Shown here one piece after another: positions 6,073 to 12,244 of a stretch of DNA of 12,244 nt; positions within the stretch are counted from its first letter, which is position 1, and each line of letters starts with the position of its first letter. A program made the translations under genes and the position numbers. This DNA comes from an uncultured Candidatus Saccharibacteria bacterium (GTDB taxonomy: Bacteria > Patescibacteria > Saccharimonadia > Saccharimonadales > 2-12-FULL-41-12): the NCBI GenBank assembly GCA_946478995.1, contig CAMLDK010000021.1, positions 1 to 12,244 of the forward strand, read 5' to 3'. The notes beneath the pieces were generated by a model, which was given only the letters and a program-made list of their open reading frames with translations, was not told where the DNA came from and made no database searches.

Positions 6073-6464
6073 TGGCTAAGACTTTAACCGGAACCGTATC
6101 TTCCACGTCGCCTGACAAGACTATAGTTATAACCGTAGTTACTCATCAGACCCATCCTATATATAAGAAGCGCTTTGTCAGCTCTAAGAAGTTCATGGCT
6201 CACGATGAGAATAACGAGTGCAAGGTCGGCGACCTTGTAACTATCATAGAGACCAAACCTATATCCGCCCGCAAGCGCTTTAAGCTGGATAAGGTCTTAG
6301 AGAAGGCTCAGCTTACCCGTGAGGAATTAAGCGTACTGGATGCAGAAGAGCCGGAAAAGAAGGCCAAAAAAGAAGAACCCGAGAAAGAAAAGACTGAAGA
6401 TAAGAGTAAAGACAGTGAAGATAATGATAAGCCGCAAGCGAAAAAGAGCGAGGAAAGCAAATGA
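6072..6464 (+). CDS. rpsQ: Ribosomal protein S17 (uS17) with long charged C-terminal tail
   Basis: S17 is an early-assembling 16S rRNA-binding protein of the small-subunit body. Residues 1 to about 82 form a normal OB-fold core ([54 protein letters not shown]). The protein is 130 residues; 80-90 is usual. The extra roughly 45 residues are almost all Glu, Lys, Asp and Ser and should be disordered. Unlike the other tails in this operon, this one has mixed charge. The stop is TGA in an ATGA overlap with rplN, and GAGGAAA just upstream acts as the rplN ribosome-binding site. Confidence 0.96.
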   Translation: MAKTLTGTVSSTSPDKTIVITVVTHQTHPIYKKRFVSSKKFMAHDENNECKVGDLVTIIETKPISARKRFKLDKVLEKAQLTREELSVLDAEEPEKKAKKEEPEKEKTEDKSKDSEDNDKPQAKKSEESK

Positions 6465-6829
6465 TCCAGCAAGAATCACGTCTAGTCGTATGTGATAACT
6501 CCGGCGCTAAAGAGATTCTTTGCATAAGGGTTTTGGGCGGTACCAGACGGCGCTATGCCCGGGTTGGAGACCAGATCACGGCAACCGTGAAGCAGGCTAA
6601 CCCTAGCGGCAACGTAAAGAAAAAGAGCGTTGTCAGGGCCGTTGTAGTCCGTTCCCGCCAGCCTATCCGGAGAAAAGACGGATCATTGATACGATTTGAC
6701 GATAATGCGGCCGTGATAATAGGCGAAGATAAATTGCCTAAAGCTACCCGTATTTTCGGACCGGTCCCAAGGGAACTTCGAGACATGGGATATAACAAGA
6801 TCATAAGCCTTGCGCCGGAGGTGCTGTAA
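6461..6829 (+). CDS. rplN: Ribosomal protein L14 (uL14)
   Basis: L14 (122 residues, exactly the usual length) lies at the subunit interface, forms an inter-subunit bridge and is the docking site of the silencing factor RsfS. The N-terminus [27 protein letters not shown] and the C-terminus ending [19 protein letters not shown] are standard and highly conserved, with IFGPVPREL before it. There is no tail. Its last codons contain GGAGGTG, the ribosome-binding site for rplX, which starts directly after the stop. Confidence 0.98.
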   Translation: MIQQESRLVVCDNSGAKEILCIRVLGGTRRRYARVGDQITATVKQANPSGNVKKKSVVRAVVVRSRQPIRRKDGSLIRFDDNAAVIIGEDKLPKATRIFGPVPRELRDMGYNKIISLAPEVL

Positions 6830-7189
6830 ATGAAAGCCTATAAGATCCGGTTGAAGAAAGGCGACACCGTAATGGTACGTTCCGGTAAATATAAAGGCCA
6901 GACCGGTGTAATTCAAGCCGTGCATCCTATGGAAAACAAAGTCACCGTCGAAGGTATAAATATAGTCAAGAAATCCATGAAGCCTGACCAAAAATATCCC
7001 CGGGGCGGAATCATCGAAATAACCAAGCCTATATGGGTAAGCAAGGTCGGGATAGTCGAACCTACCGGCAAGAAACCGGAGCGAATCGGCTACAAGGTTA
7101 CAAAAGAAGGCAAAAAGACCAGAGTTTTCAAGAAATCCGGAAAAGAGATCAAAGATACCAAAGCGGTTAAAGGAAAGGAGACTAAATAA
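6830..7189 (+). CDS. rplX: Ribosomal protein L24 (uL24)
   Basis: L24 (119 residues) initiates large-subunit assembly by binding the 5' region of 23S rRNA, and lies near the tunnel exit. A KOW motif occupies about residues 8-35 (LKKGDTVMVRSGKYKGQTG), followed by VEGINIVKKSMKP, a family signature. The C-terminal about 20 residues are Lys-rich and beyond the core. The tail ends Lys-Glu-Thr-Lys, encoding AAGGAG (7175-7180) for rplE, with a TAATG overlap. Confidence 0.97.
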   Translation: MKAYKIRLKKGDTVMVRSGKYKGQTGVIQAVHPMENKVTVEGINIVKKSMKPDQKYPRGGIIEITKPIWVSKVGIVEPTGKKPERIGYKVTKEGKKTRVFKKSGKEIKDTKAVKGKETK

Positions 7190-7788
7190 TGGCTGAAGTA
7201 AAAGCAAAAGCGCCGAAGAATACGCAGGCCGTTAGTGCTCCTGCCAGGCTCAAGAAGCTTTACACCGACCAGTACAAGACAGAGCTTTTCAAAGAACTGG
7301 GCTTGGGCAATGTTAACGAAGTCCCAAGGCTGGAGAAGATTATCGTAAGCATAGGGCTAGGCAAAGCCAAAGATGATAAAAAAATGTTTGAGGTAGCTTC
7401 AAACACGCTTATAAAAGTAACCGGACAGAAGCCTGTCGAGACTTTTGCGAAACAAAGTATAGCCAGCTTCAAACTTCGGGAAGGAAACCGTATCGGCCTG
7501 AAAGTCACACTGAGGGGGAGCCATATGTATGAGTTCCTGGACAGGGTTACCAATCTTGTTTTGCCGAGACTGCGCGACTTCCATGGTGTTAGCCTGCGCT
7601 CCTTTGACGGACAGGGCAATTACAGTATCGGCTTCACCGACCAATCAATTTTTCCGGAACTTAGTTTTGAGGAAACGACAAATTCACACGGTATGCAGAT
7701 AACTATCGTGATTGACTCTAAAAGTAAAGAGCACTCCAAAGCATTGCTTGCAAAATTTGGAATGCCGTTCGAGAAGGAGGACAAATAA
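7189..7788 (+). CDS. rplE: Ribosomal protein L5 (uL5) with short N-terminal extension
   Basis: L5 (199 residues; about 180 usual) binds 5S rRNA in the central protuberance and contacts P-site tRNA. The core begins near residue 20 ([10 protein letters not shown]) and has [31 protein letters not shown] and the late [10 protein letters not shown]. About 19 extra residues ([19 protein letters not shown]) precede it. The start is supported by AAGGAG at 7175-7180 and the TAATG junction, and no other start codon lies near residue 20, so the extension appears real. It ends Lys-Glu-Asp-Lys, which encodes AAGGAGG for rpsN. Confidence 0.97.
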   Translation: MAEVKAKAPKNTQAVSAPARLKKLYTDQYKTELFKELGLGNVNEVPRLEKIIVSIGLGKAKDDKKMFEVASNTLIKVTGQKPVETFAKQSIASFKLREGNRIGLKVTLRGSHMYEFLDRVTNLVLPRLRDFHGVSLRSFDGQGNYSIGFTDQSIFPELSFEETTNSHGMQITIVIDSKSKEHSKALLAKFGMPFEKEDK

Positions 7789-7789
7789 G

Positions 7790-8059
7790 ATGGCAAAAAC
7801 ATCAATTATACATAGAGACAGAAAACGAATGAAAATGATCGATAAATATGCCGCTAAGCGGGCCGAGCTGAAAGCTATGGGAGATTATGAAGGACTGCAT
7901 TTACTGCCCCGGAACTCATCGCCTACAAGACGCAAGAACCGCTGCAGCGAGACAGGACGCCCTCATGCGTATATGCGCACTTTCGGATTATCCCGTATTT
8001 CATTCAGGGAACATGCATCCAAGGGTGAAATCCCCGGTGTAACGAAAGCGAGCTGGTAA
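7790..8059 (+). CDS. rpsN: Ribosomal protein S14 (uS14), zinc-free medium-length form
   Basis: S14 is a late-assembling small-subunit head protein next to S3 and S10. I start it at the ATG at 7790, after AAGGAGG (7774-7780); the open frame extends upstream only as the overlap with rplE. The 89-residue product ends with [39 protein letters not shown] in pieces that match the family's C-terminal signature (GRPH, FGLSRI, GEIPG, KASW). The zinc-binding CxxC pairs of the short 61-residue form are absent: only Cys52 is present. The length fits the medium C-minus type seen in some Firmicutes paralogues, not the E. coli 101-residue form. Confidence 0.96.
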   Translation: MAKTSIIHRDRKRMKMIDKYAAKRAELKAMGDYEGLHLLPRNSSPTRRKNRCSETGRPHAYMRTFGLSRISFREHASKGEIPGVTKASW

Positions 8060-8067
8060 GGAGTTTT

Positions 8068-8463
8068 ATGGTTTCTACAGATCCAATTTCAGATATGTTA
8101 ACAAGAATAAGGAACGCTATTGCCGTCGGCAAGGGCGAGGTCAGCTTACCTTATTCTAAGATCAAGCTTTCCGTAGCGCAGATACTGGTTAAGAACGGGT
8201 TTCTAAGCGACGTCAGCTCAAGCGGCAAAGGAATAGATAAAAAAATCGTGATTGTCATCAATGAGGAAAATTCTAATCCGAAAATTACAGAAATCGACAG
8301 ACTAAGCCGTCCGGGACGCAGGCTGTATGTAAAAGCAAAGGAAATCCCGAAAGTCAAAAGCGGCCGCGGTATGGTGGTGGTCTCTACTCCCAAAGGCGTG
8401 ATGTCCGGAGACGATGCGAAAAAGTCAGCTATAGGCGGCGAATTAATTTGTAAGGTTTATTAA
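8068..8463 (+). CDS. rpsH: Ribosomal protein S8 (uS8)
   Basis: S8 (131 residues, normal length) binds the central domain of 16S rRNA and organises the platform; in E. coli it also represses the spc operon by binding at the start of the L5 coding region. The N-terminus DPISDMLTRIRNA and the C-terminal GRGMVVVSTPKGVMSGDDAKKSAIGGELICKVY regions match the family. AAGGAG stands just before the ATG, in an 8-base gap after rpsN, one of the larger gaps in the operon. The stop overlaps rplF as TAATG. Confidence 0.97.
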   Translation: MVSTDPISDMLTRIRNAIAVGKGEVSLPYSKIKLSVAQILVKNGFLSDVSSSGKGIDKKIVIVINEENSNPKITEIDRLSRPGRRLYVKAKEIPKVKSGRGMVVVSTPKGVMSGDDAKKSAIGGELICKVY

Positions 8464-9002
8464 TGAGCAGAATAGGAAAATCACCAATCAAAGTACCGTC
8501 GGGCGTGAATGTCGCTATAGACGGCAGAAAAATAGCCGTTACTGGTCCGAAGGGCTCTTTGGAACTGGAATTATCACCCCTAATTAAAGTTAGCCAGAAA
8601 GATGATGAGCTGGTAGTGGAGCGAAGTTCCGAGGAAGCTGAAGCTCAGGCCAAACACGGACTTATGCGGACACTGATTTACAACATGGTCCAGGGCGTGA
8701 ACGAAGGCTTTTCGAAAGAGCTGGAAGTAAACGGGGTAGGTTTCAGGGTAAGTCTGGCTGGAACCGATTTGAAGATGAATCTTGGCTATTCACACGAGGT
8801 GGTTTATAAGCTGCCGGAAGGTATAACGGCCGAGGTGAAGCAAAACAATATCAAGATCAGCGGCATCAGTAAACAGAAAGTCGGACAAGTCGCAGCTGAG
8901 ATCCGAGCGCTCAAAAAGCCGGAGCCTTATAAGGGCAAAGGCATAAAATATGCGGACGAGCGTATTCTGCGCAAGAGCGGCAAGTCAGGCAAGGAAGGTT
9001 AG
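8463..9002 (+). CDS. rplF: Ribosomal protein L6 (uL6)
   Basis: L6 (179 residues, usual length) binds helix 97 of 23S rRNA near the factor-binding site. It begins MSRIGKSPIKVPSGVNV and has two similar alpha-beta domains. The highly conserved C-terminal stretch KKPEPYKGKGIKYADE followed by RKSGKSGKEG is intact. The Shine-Dalgarno before it is weak (TAAGG), so translation likely depends on coupling with rpsH through the TAATG overlap. The stop is TAG, one of two in the operon along with that of secY. Confidence 0.97.
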   Translation: MSRIGKSPIKVPSGVNVAIDGRKIAVTGPKGSLELELSPLIKVSQKDDELVVERSSEEAEAQAKHGLMRTLIYNMVQGVNEGFSKELEVNGVGFRVSLAGTDLKMNLGYSHEVVYKLPEGITAEVKQNNIKISGISKQKVGQVAAEIRALKKPEPYKGKGIKYADERILRKSGKSGKEG

Positions 9003-9004
9003 TC

Positions 9005-9358
9005 ATGGGCAGGTTGGAATCTAAAAGGATAAATCAGATCAGAAGAAGCAACAGAGTCAGAAAAACATTGGCGGGCAATACGGAGTTGCTTAGACTGTCC
9101 GTGTTCATATCCAATAAGAACATCACGGCTCAGATTATTGATGATGCTGCCGGCAAGACCCTGGTCTCGGCTTCTACCGTCAAGCAGAAAACAAGCGGTA
9201 ACATGACCGAAAAATCTAAAGCCATAGGTGTTGAAATAGCTAAGAAAGCTAAGGCCAAGAAACTATCCAAGGTCAAACTGGACAGAGGAACGAAATTGTA
9301 TCACGGGCGAATTAAAGCATTTGCCGACGCGGCAAGAGAAGGAGGCTTGGAATTTTAA
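9005..9358 (+). CDS. rplR: Ribosomal protein L18 (uL18)
   Basis: L18 (117 residues, normal length) binds 5S rRNA together with L5 and brings it into the central protuberance. The basic N-terminal stretch (SKRINQIRRSNRVRKTL) is the 5S-binding arm. The middle has RLSVFISNKNITAQIIDD and the C-terminus LDRGTKLYHGRIKAFADAAREGGLEF fits the family end signature almost exactly. AAGGAAGG at the end of rplF is its ribosome-binding site. It is followed directly by rpsE without spacing. Confidence 0.97.
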   Translation: MGRLESKRINQIRRSNRVRKTLAGNTELLRLSVFISNKNITAQIIDDAAGKTLVSASTVKQKTSGNMTEKSKAIGVEIAKKAKAKKLSKVKLDRGTKLYHGRIKAFADAAREGGLEF

Positions 9359-9958
9359 ATGGTTGATAATAAAAGACAGACCACCGATCCTAAGACGGAC
9401 GCTATAGAAAAGCAGTTCGAGGAACGGGTGATGCATATAGACAGAGTTGCAAGAGTCGTAAAGGGCGGACGCAGGTTCCGTTTCCGCGCCTTGGTTGCCG
9501 TAGGCGACAAGAAAGGCCGTGTTGGTATAGCTACCGCCAAGGGAGCCGATGTTACTTCGGCTGTTTCTAAAGCCGTCGACGTAGCTAAGAAAAACATGCA
9601 GGAGATAAATATTTATAACGGCACATTTCCTCACGAAGCCGAGGAAAGTGTTTCCGGAGCGCGCATACTGCTCCGGCCGGCAGCTCCGGGTACGGGCTTG
9701 ATCGCCGGAGGCGTGGTACGTGTAGTGCTCGAGATAGCCGGAGTACAGAACGCTTTGTCAAAATCCCTGGGTTCAAGCAATAAGCTGAATATCGCATACG
9801 CTACACTTAAGGCGCTTAACAGCATGAAACCTGCCAGCGAATGGGTTACCATGGCCAACCGAACTGCTTCTAAGGCTAAGAAGCCTAGTGCCGATAAACC
9901 AGTGAAAACTGCCGCCAAGGCACCCCAGCCAAAAGCTAAAGATGAGGTTAAAAAATGA
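9359..9958 (+). CDS. rpsE: Ribosomal protein S5 (uS5) with Lys/Ala-rich tail
   Basis: S5 (199 residues; about 165 usual) lies at the mRNA entry channel and takes part in decoding accuracy. The N-terminal double-stranded RNA-binding-like domain is at about residues 23-88 (VARVVKGGRRFRFRALVAVGD, GRVGIATAKGADV). The C-terminal domain has LLRPAAPGTGLIAGGVVRVVLEIAG and ATLKALNSM. About 33 residues after 166 form a Lys/Ala/Pro tail. AAGGAGG ends 13 bases before the ATG, wider spacing than its neighbours, so coupling from rplR may matter. The TGA stop overlaps the next start as ATGA, leaving no room for rpmD (L30), which stands here in most bacteria. Confidence 0.97.
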   Translation: MVDNKRQTTDPKTDAIEKQFEERVMHIDRVARVVKGGRRFRFRALVAVGDKKGRVGIATAKGADVTSAVSKAVDVAKKNMQEINIYNGTFPHEAEESVSGARILLRPAAPGTGLIAGGVVRVVLEIAGVQNALSKSLGSSNKLNIAYATLKALNSMKPASEWVTMANRTASKAKKPSADKPVKTAAKAPQPKAKDEVKK

Positions 9959-10419
9959 AGTTCAACGAGCTGAAGTTAAACGGCAACAAACAGCCTAAGC
10001 GGGTAGGCCGGGGCATTTCGGCAGGCGGCGGTAAAACCGCCGGACGTGGTACCAAAGGGCAAGGCGCGCGCAAAAGCGGCGGGGTTAGGCCCGGTTTTGA
10101 AGGCGGACAAATGCCTCTTTATATGCGCATTCCGAAGCTGCGCGGGTTCAAATCCCATCGTCCTAAGACGGCGAATGTTTATACGGGACAGTTGAATGAT
10201 TTGAAAAAATCAACCGTTGACACGGTTACTCTTGCAGAAGCCGGACTGATAGAAGATCCGCATGCGAAGGTAAAACTTATAACCAAAGGCCAGCTAAGCA
10301 AAAAACTAACTGTCAAACTGCAGAGCGCCAGCGCCAGTGCCGTCAAGCAGATCAAAGAAGCCGGCGGCTCATTCGAGCAAACTGCCCGGCTTCCTCGGCC
10401 AAAAGCCAAAAAAGACTAA
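9955..10419 (+). CDS. rplO: Ribosomal protein L15 (uL15)
   Basis: L15 (154 residues) is a late-assembling large-subunit protein whose long basic N-terminal arm threads through 23S rRNA. That arm is plain at residues 16-54 (KRVGRGISAGGGKTAGRGTKGQGARKSGG, given in parts; then GFEGGQMPLYMRIPKLRGF). The globular C-terminal domain ends with VKQIKEAGGSFE, as in the family. It follows rpsE with a four-base ATGA overlap, where rpmD would lie in most operons of this type. After its stop comes the largest gap inside the operon (41 bases). Confidence 0.97.
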   Translation: MKFNELKLNGNKQPKRVGRGISAGGGKTAGRGTKGQGARKSGGVRPGFEGGQMPLYMRIPKLRGFKSHRPKTANVYTGQLNDLKKSTVDTVTLAEAGLIEDPHAKVKLITKGQLSKKLTVKLQSASASAVKQIKEAGGSFEQTARLPRPKAKKD

Positions 10420-10460
10420 AAAAGACACGTGCGAGTCGTGTATACTACTTGAGGTAATAT
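10420..10460 (+). promoter_or_regulatory. rplO-secY spacer with short hairpin and secY ribosome-binding site
   Basis: ACACG (10425-10429) can pair with CGTGT (10437-10441) around a 7-base loop. TATACT (10441-10446) resembles a -10 box, but the bases 16-18 upstream are nearly all A, giving no -35. No T-tract follows the hairpin, so it is not a terminator. GAGGT (10451-10455) lies 5 bases before the secY ATG. A weak internal promoter or RNA-processing site would let secY be set apart from the ribosomal genes, but this is speculative. Confidence 0.35.
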
Positions 10461-11963
10461 ATGAATTGGAAGCTAATCTGGAAATCCCTAGCCGATAGCG
10501 AGATGCGCAACAAGATATTTGTCGTACTCGGCATATTGGTCGTTTACAGGATATTTGCGCATATACCTATACCTCTGAGCGAACCGGAAACCCTGAAACA
10601 AATCCTTAACAGCTTATTTACTTCCGAGGACACCCCGCAGTTCTTACAGTTTTTGAACGTGCTTTCCGGCGGTGCGCTGGCTAATTTCTCGATCATGCTA
10701 CTGGGTCTGGGCCCTTACATAAACGCCAGTATCATCATGCAGCTTATGACCAGGGCGATCCCAAAGCTTGAAACGCTGAATAAAGAAGGCGAGTACGGAC
10801 GCAAGAAGATCAACCAGATGACCCGGCTTCTTACCCTGCCGCTGGCTATAGTCCAGTCTATCGGCGTGCTGTACATCGTAAGGACCCAAGCCTCCAGTAT
10901 TGCCGGACTTGGCGATATAGGCGCTAACACGTCTCTGTCGCAATGGATACTAATGGCCGCCGCGCTTACCGGCGGGTCTATGATCCTTATGTGGCTGGGC
11001 GAACTTATAACCGAGCAGAATATCGGTAATGGTATTTCGCTTTTGATCACGGTAGGTATAATCAGCACCTTGCCGCAGACCACGGCTTCTTTGGTCAGTC
11101 AGATATTCAGTGGCGGCACCCCTTATCACATATTGTTCTTTGATTTATCGATCAATAAAAAATCTCTTCTAACGGTAGGAGGAATAGTGATAGCTGTAGT
11201 GTTAGCTATTGCCATAGTGGTGAAACTTAACGAAGCAGCTAGAAAGCTAACGGTAAACTACGCCAAGCGCGTGCAGGGCAATAGGACTTACGGCGGCGTG
11301 ACCACGACTTTGCCCGTCAAACTGATCGGGGCCGGAGTCGTGCCGATAATCTTTGCCGTGGCGTTCTTGAGCGTGCCGACATTCATCGGACAGATTCTTG
11401 CCGGTTCGGATTCTGCAAGTATGCAGCAGCTGGGAGCTAACTTGATGAGCTGGTTCCAAACTCCTACCGCCGGCACCTTTGTAGCAGATAACTGGCATTC
11501 TTATATATATCCTGTCGTTTATTTCCTGCTGGTTTTCTCCTTTACTTTCTTCTATACGAACATAACCTTCAACGCCAAAGATATTGCCGAGAACCTGCAG
11601 AAGCAAGGAGGCTTTATAGAAGGCGTAAGGTCCGGCGTGCAAACCGAGAAATATCTTTCTAAGGTAGTGAATCGGTTGACTCTGTTCGGTGGTACGGCCA
11701 TAGGATTGGTCGCGATCGTTCCTATAGCAGGAGAGGTGATCTTTAATCTACCGAATTTAGCTATAGGTGGAACGAGCATATTAATTTTGGTCGCCGTTTC
11801 CCTTGATACGCTTCGCAAGATCGAGTCCCAAGCCTTGATGATAACTTACAGCCAATACGACGGAAGCGATTTCTTCCAGCGCGTTGAAGCCGAGGAAGAG
11901 ATGAAGCAGGGACGTCTCAGCCGCATTAAGAAGATTTTGCCTAGAAAACGAAAAAATAAATAG
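10461..11963 (+). CDS. secY: Protein translocase channel subunit SecY
   Basis: SecY (500 residues; about 430-445 in E. coli and Bacillus) forms the protein-conducting channel of the plasma membrane with SecE and SecG. TM1 is at about 18-36. The plug/TM2 region is at 69-96 (LSGGALANFSIMLLGLGPYINASIIMQLM, in parts). The first cytoplasmic loop has EYGRKKINQMTRLLTL. The family signature MWLGELITEQNIGNGISLLI is at 177-196, and the cytoplasmic loop before TM7 has NYAKRVQGNRTYGG. The ribosome- and SecA-binding loop and TM9-10 follow (NAKDIAENLQKQGGFIEGVR, then DTLRKIESQALM). Extra length lies mainly in the first external loop (40-66), around 202-236, around 311-345 and in a basic tail (KKILPRKRKNK). 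Its place at the operon end is the usual spc position. Confidence 0.97.
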   Translation: MNWKLIWKSLADSEMRNKIFVVLGILVVYRIFAHIPIPLSEPETLKQILNSLFTSEDTPQFLQFLNVLSGGALANFSIMLLGLGPYINASIIMQLMTRAIPKLETLNKEGEYGRKKINQMTRLLTLPLAIVQSIGVLYIVRTQASSIAGLGDIGANTSLSQWILMAAALTGGSMILMWLGELITEQNIGNGISLLITVGIISTLPQTTASLVSQIFSGGTPYHILFFDLSINKKSLLTVGGIVIAVVLAIAIVVKLNEAARKLTVNYAKRVQGNRTYGGVTTTLPVKLIGAGVVPIIFAVAFLSVPTFIGQILAGSDSASMQQLGANLMSWFQTPTAGTFVADNWHSYIYPVVYFLLVFSFTFFYTNITFNAKDIAENLQKQGGFIEGVRSGVQTEKYLSKVVNRLTLFGGTAIGLVAIVPIAGEVIFNLPNLAIGGTSILILVAVSLDTLRKIESQALMITYSQYDGSDFFQRVEAEEEMKQGRLSRIKKILPRKRKNK

Positions 11964-11986
11964 GTCAGGCGAACTATTGCCAATAC

Positions 11987-12017
11987 GTCTGATAGGACGT
12001 CAAGTCTGATGTATAAT
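11987..12017 (+). promoter_or_regulatory. Promoter of the exported-protein gene, with direct repeats GTCTGAT
   Basis: A consensus -10 TATAAT (12012-12017) is preceded after 17 bases by CTGATA (11989-11994, 4 of 6 to TTGACA). GTCTGAT occurs twice, at 11987-11993 and 12004-12010, 17 bases apart, one covering the -35 and one just before the -10. ACGTC (11985-11989) and GACGT (11996-12000) form a short inverted repeat. Transcription should start at or next to the A of the ATG at 12025, so the transcript would have no leader. No clear terminator for secY lies between 11964 and here. Confidence 0.65.
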
Positions 12018-12024
12018 ATTTATT

Positions 12025-12244
12025 ATGAGAAGACGAGGTAAGACTGCTGCTGTTTTGCTAACCACGGCCGCTTTAGCGGCCTCAGGCGCGGAAATCGCTG
12101 CAAGCAAAGAAAAAGCAGCTTTCTTTCGATTTTACAATATCGCCTCATCCAGGCCGCGCTCAAAGACGCTTCACCATCTCCACATGTGTTCCGCCTCGCC
12201 AGGATTCCAATGCATTGAATATGGTACGAGCAAAATCGGCAGCA
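12025..12244 (+). CDS. Probable exported protein, N-terminal part only (runs off the window)
   Basis: The frame is open from ATG 12025 to the window end, 73 codons with no stop. It begins MRRRGKTAAVLLTTAALAAS, a typical Sec signal peptide: basic start, a hydrophobic core rich in Ala, Leu and Thr, and small residues for cleavage near residues 18-26. The mature part holds two cysteines (residues 55 and 63), the second in GFQCIEYG. I do not recognise the family. A Cys-Ile-Glu start is seen in some lysozyme-like secreted domains, but too little is visible to claim this. There is no Shine-Dalgarno before the ATG; the -10 box ends 7 bases upstream. An internal TTG at 12055 also lacks a ribosome-binding site. 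Confidence 0.65.
   Translation, partial: MRRRGKTAAVLLTTAALAASGAEIAASKEKAAFFRFYNIASSRPRSKTLHHLHMCSASPGFQCIEYGTSKIGS

Noticed and set aside
5456..9958. UGA recoding to glycine, as in some CPR groups
   Set aside because: Reading through the TGA codons of rplP, rpsQ and rpsE would fuse extra residues onto proteins that already have complete family C-termini or tails. TGA works as stop.
10425..10446. Intrinsic terminator between rplO and secY
   Set aside because: The stem has only 5 bp and no T-tract follows, so read-through into secY is expected.
11964..12000. Intrinsic terminator after secY
   Set aside because: Two short stems exist (GGCGA/TTGCC at 11968-11981 and ACGTC/GACGT at 11985-12000), but neither is followed by a T-tract. 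Termination here is not shown by the sequence.

Overview
The window is a bacterial ribosomal-protein operon that matches the fused S10 and spc operons, flanked by genes for cell-envelope or exported proteins. It most likely comes from a Patescibacteria/CPR bacterium, possibly Saccharibacteria. The lineage is an inference. It rests on the lack of any room for rpmD (L30) between rpsE and rplO, very tight gene packing, long Lys-rich tails on several ribosomal proteins, a roughly 500-residue SecY, and a LysM-CHAP cell-wall hydrolase nearby. L30 loss is known across CPR but also occurs elsewhere. TGA works as a stop codon here, so this is not one of the CPR groups that read UGA as glycine.

Layout. 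Positions 46-303 (minus strand) encode a small GlsB/YeaQ-type membrane protein. A 310-base AT-rich divergent intergenic region (304-613) carries a promoter in each direction, a perfect 16-bp palindrome with related sites, and a second inverted repeat. Positions 614-1372 encode a secreted LysM-CHAP peptidoglycan hydrolase. Positions 1373-1539 hold two overlapping promoters and a structured leader for the ribosomal operon. From 1540 to 11963, on the plus strand and nearly without gaps, lie rplC, rplD, rplW, rplB, rpsS, rplV, rpsC, rplP, rpmC, rpsQ, rplN, rplX, rplE, rpsN, rpsH, rplF, rplR, rpsE, rplO and secY. After 61 non-coding bases, a new gene for a probable exported protein starts at 12025 and runs off the window. 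It seems to be leaderless, since its -10 box lies 7 bases before the ATG.

How the genes work together. The operon supplies 12 large-subunit proteins and L29 (13 in total), six small-subunit proteins (S3, S5, S8, S14, S17, S19) and the SecY channel. Most junctions are TAATG or ATGA overlaps, or gaps of a few bases, with the next gene's Shine-Dalgarno sequence inside the last codons of the previous gene. This predicts translational coupling. rpsJ is missing from the head of the operon, and adk, map and infA do not follow secY.

I found no mobile element, CRISPR array, tRNA, rRNA or clearly new multi-gene system. The points most worth checking are regulatory: an attenuator-like leader before rplC, a 12-base motif shared in inverted orientation by the promoters of the two exported-protein genes flanking the operon, the leaderless start at 12025, and the recurrent gene-junction module that fixes the C-termini of several ribosomal proteins.
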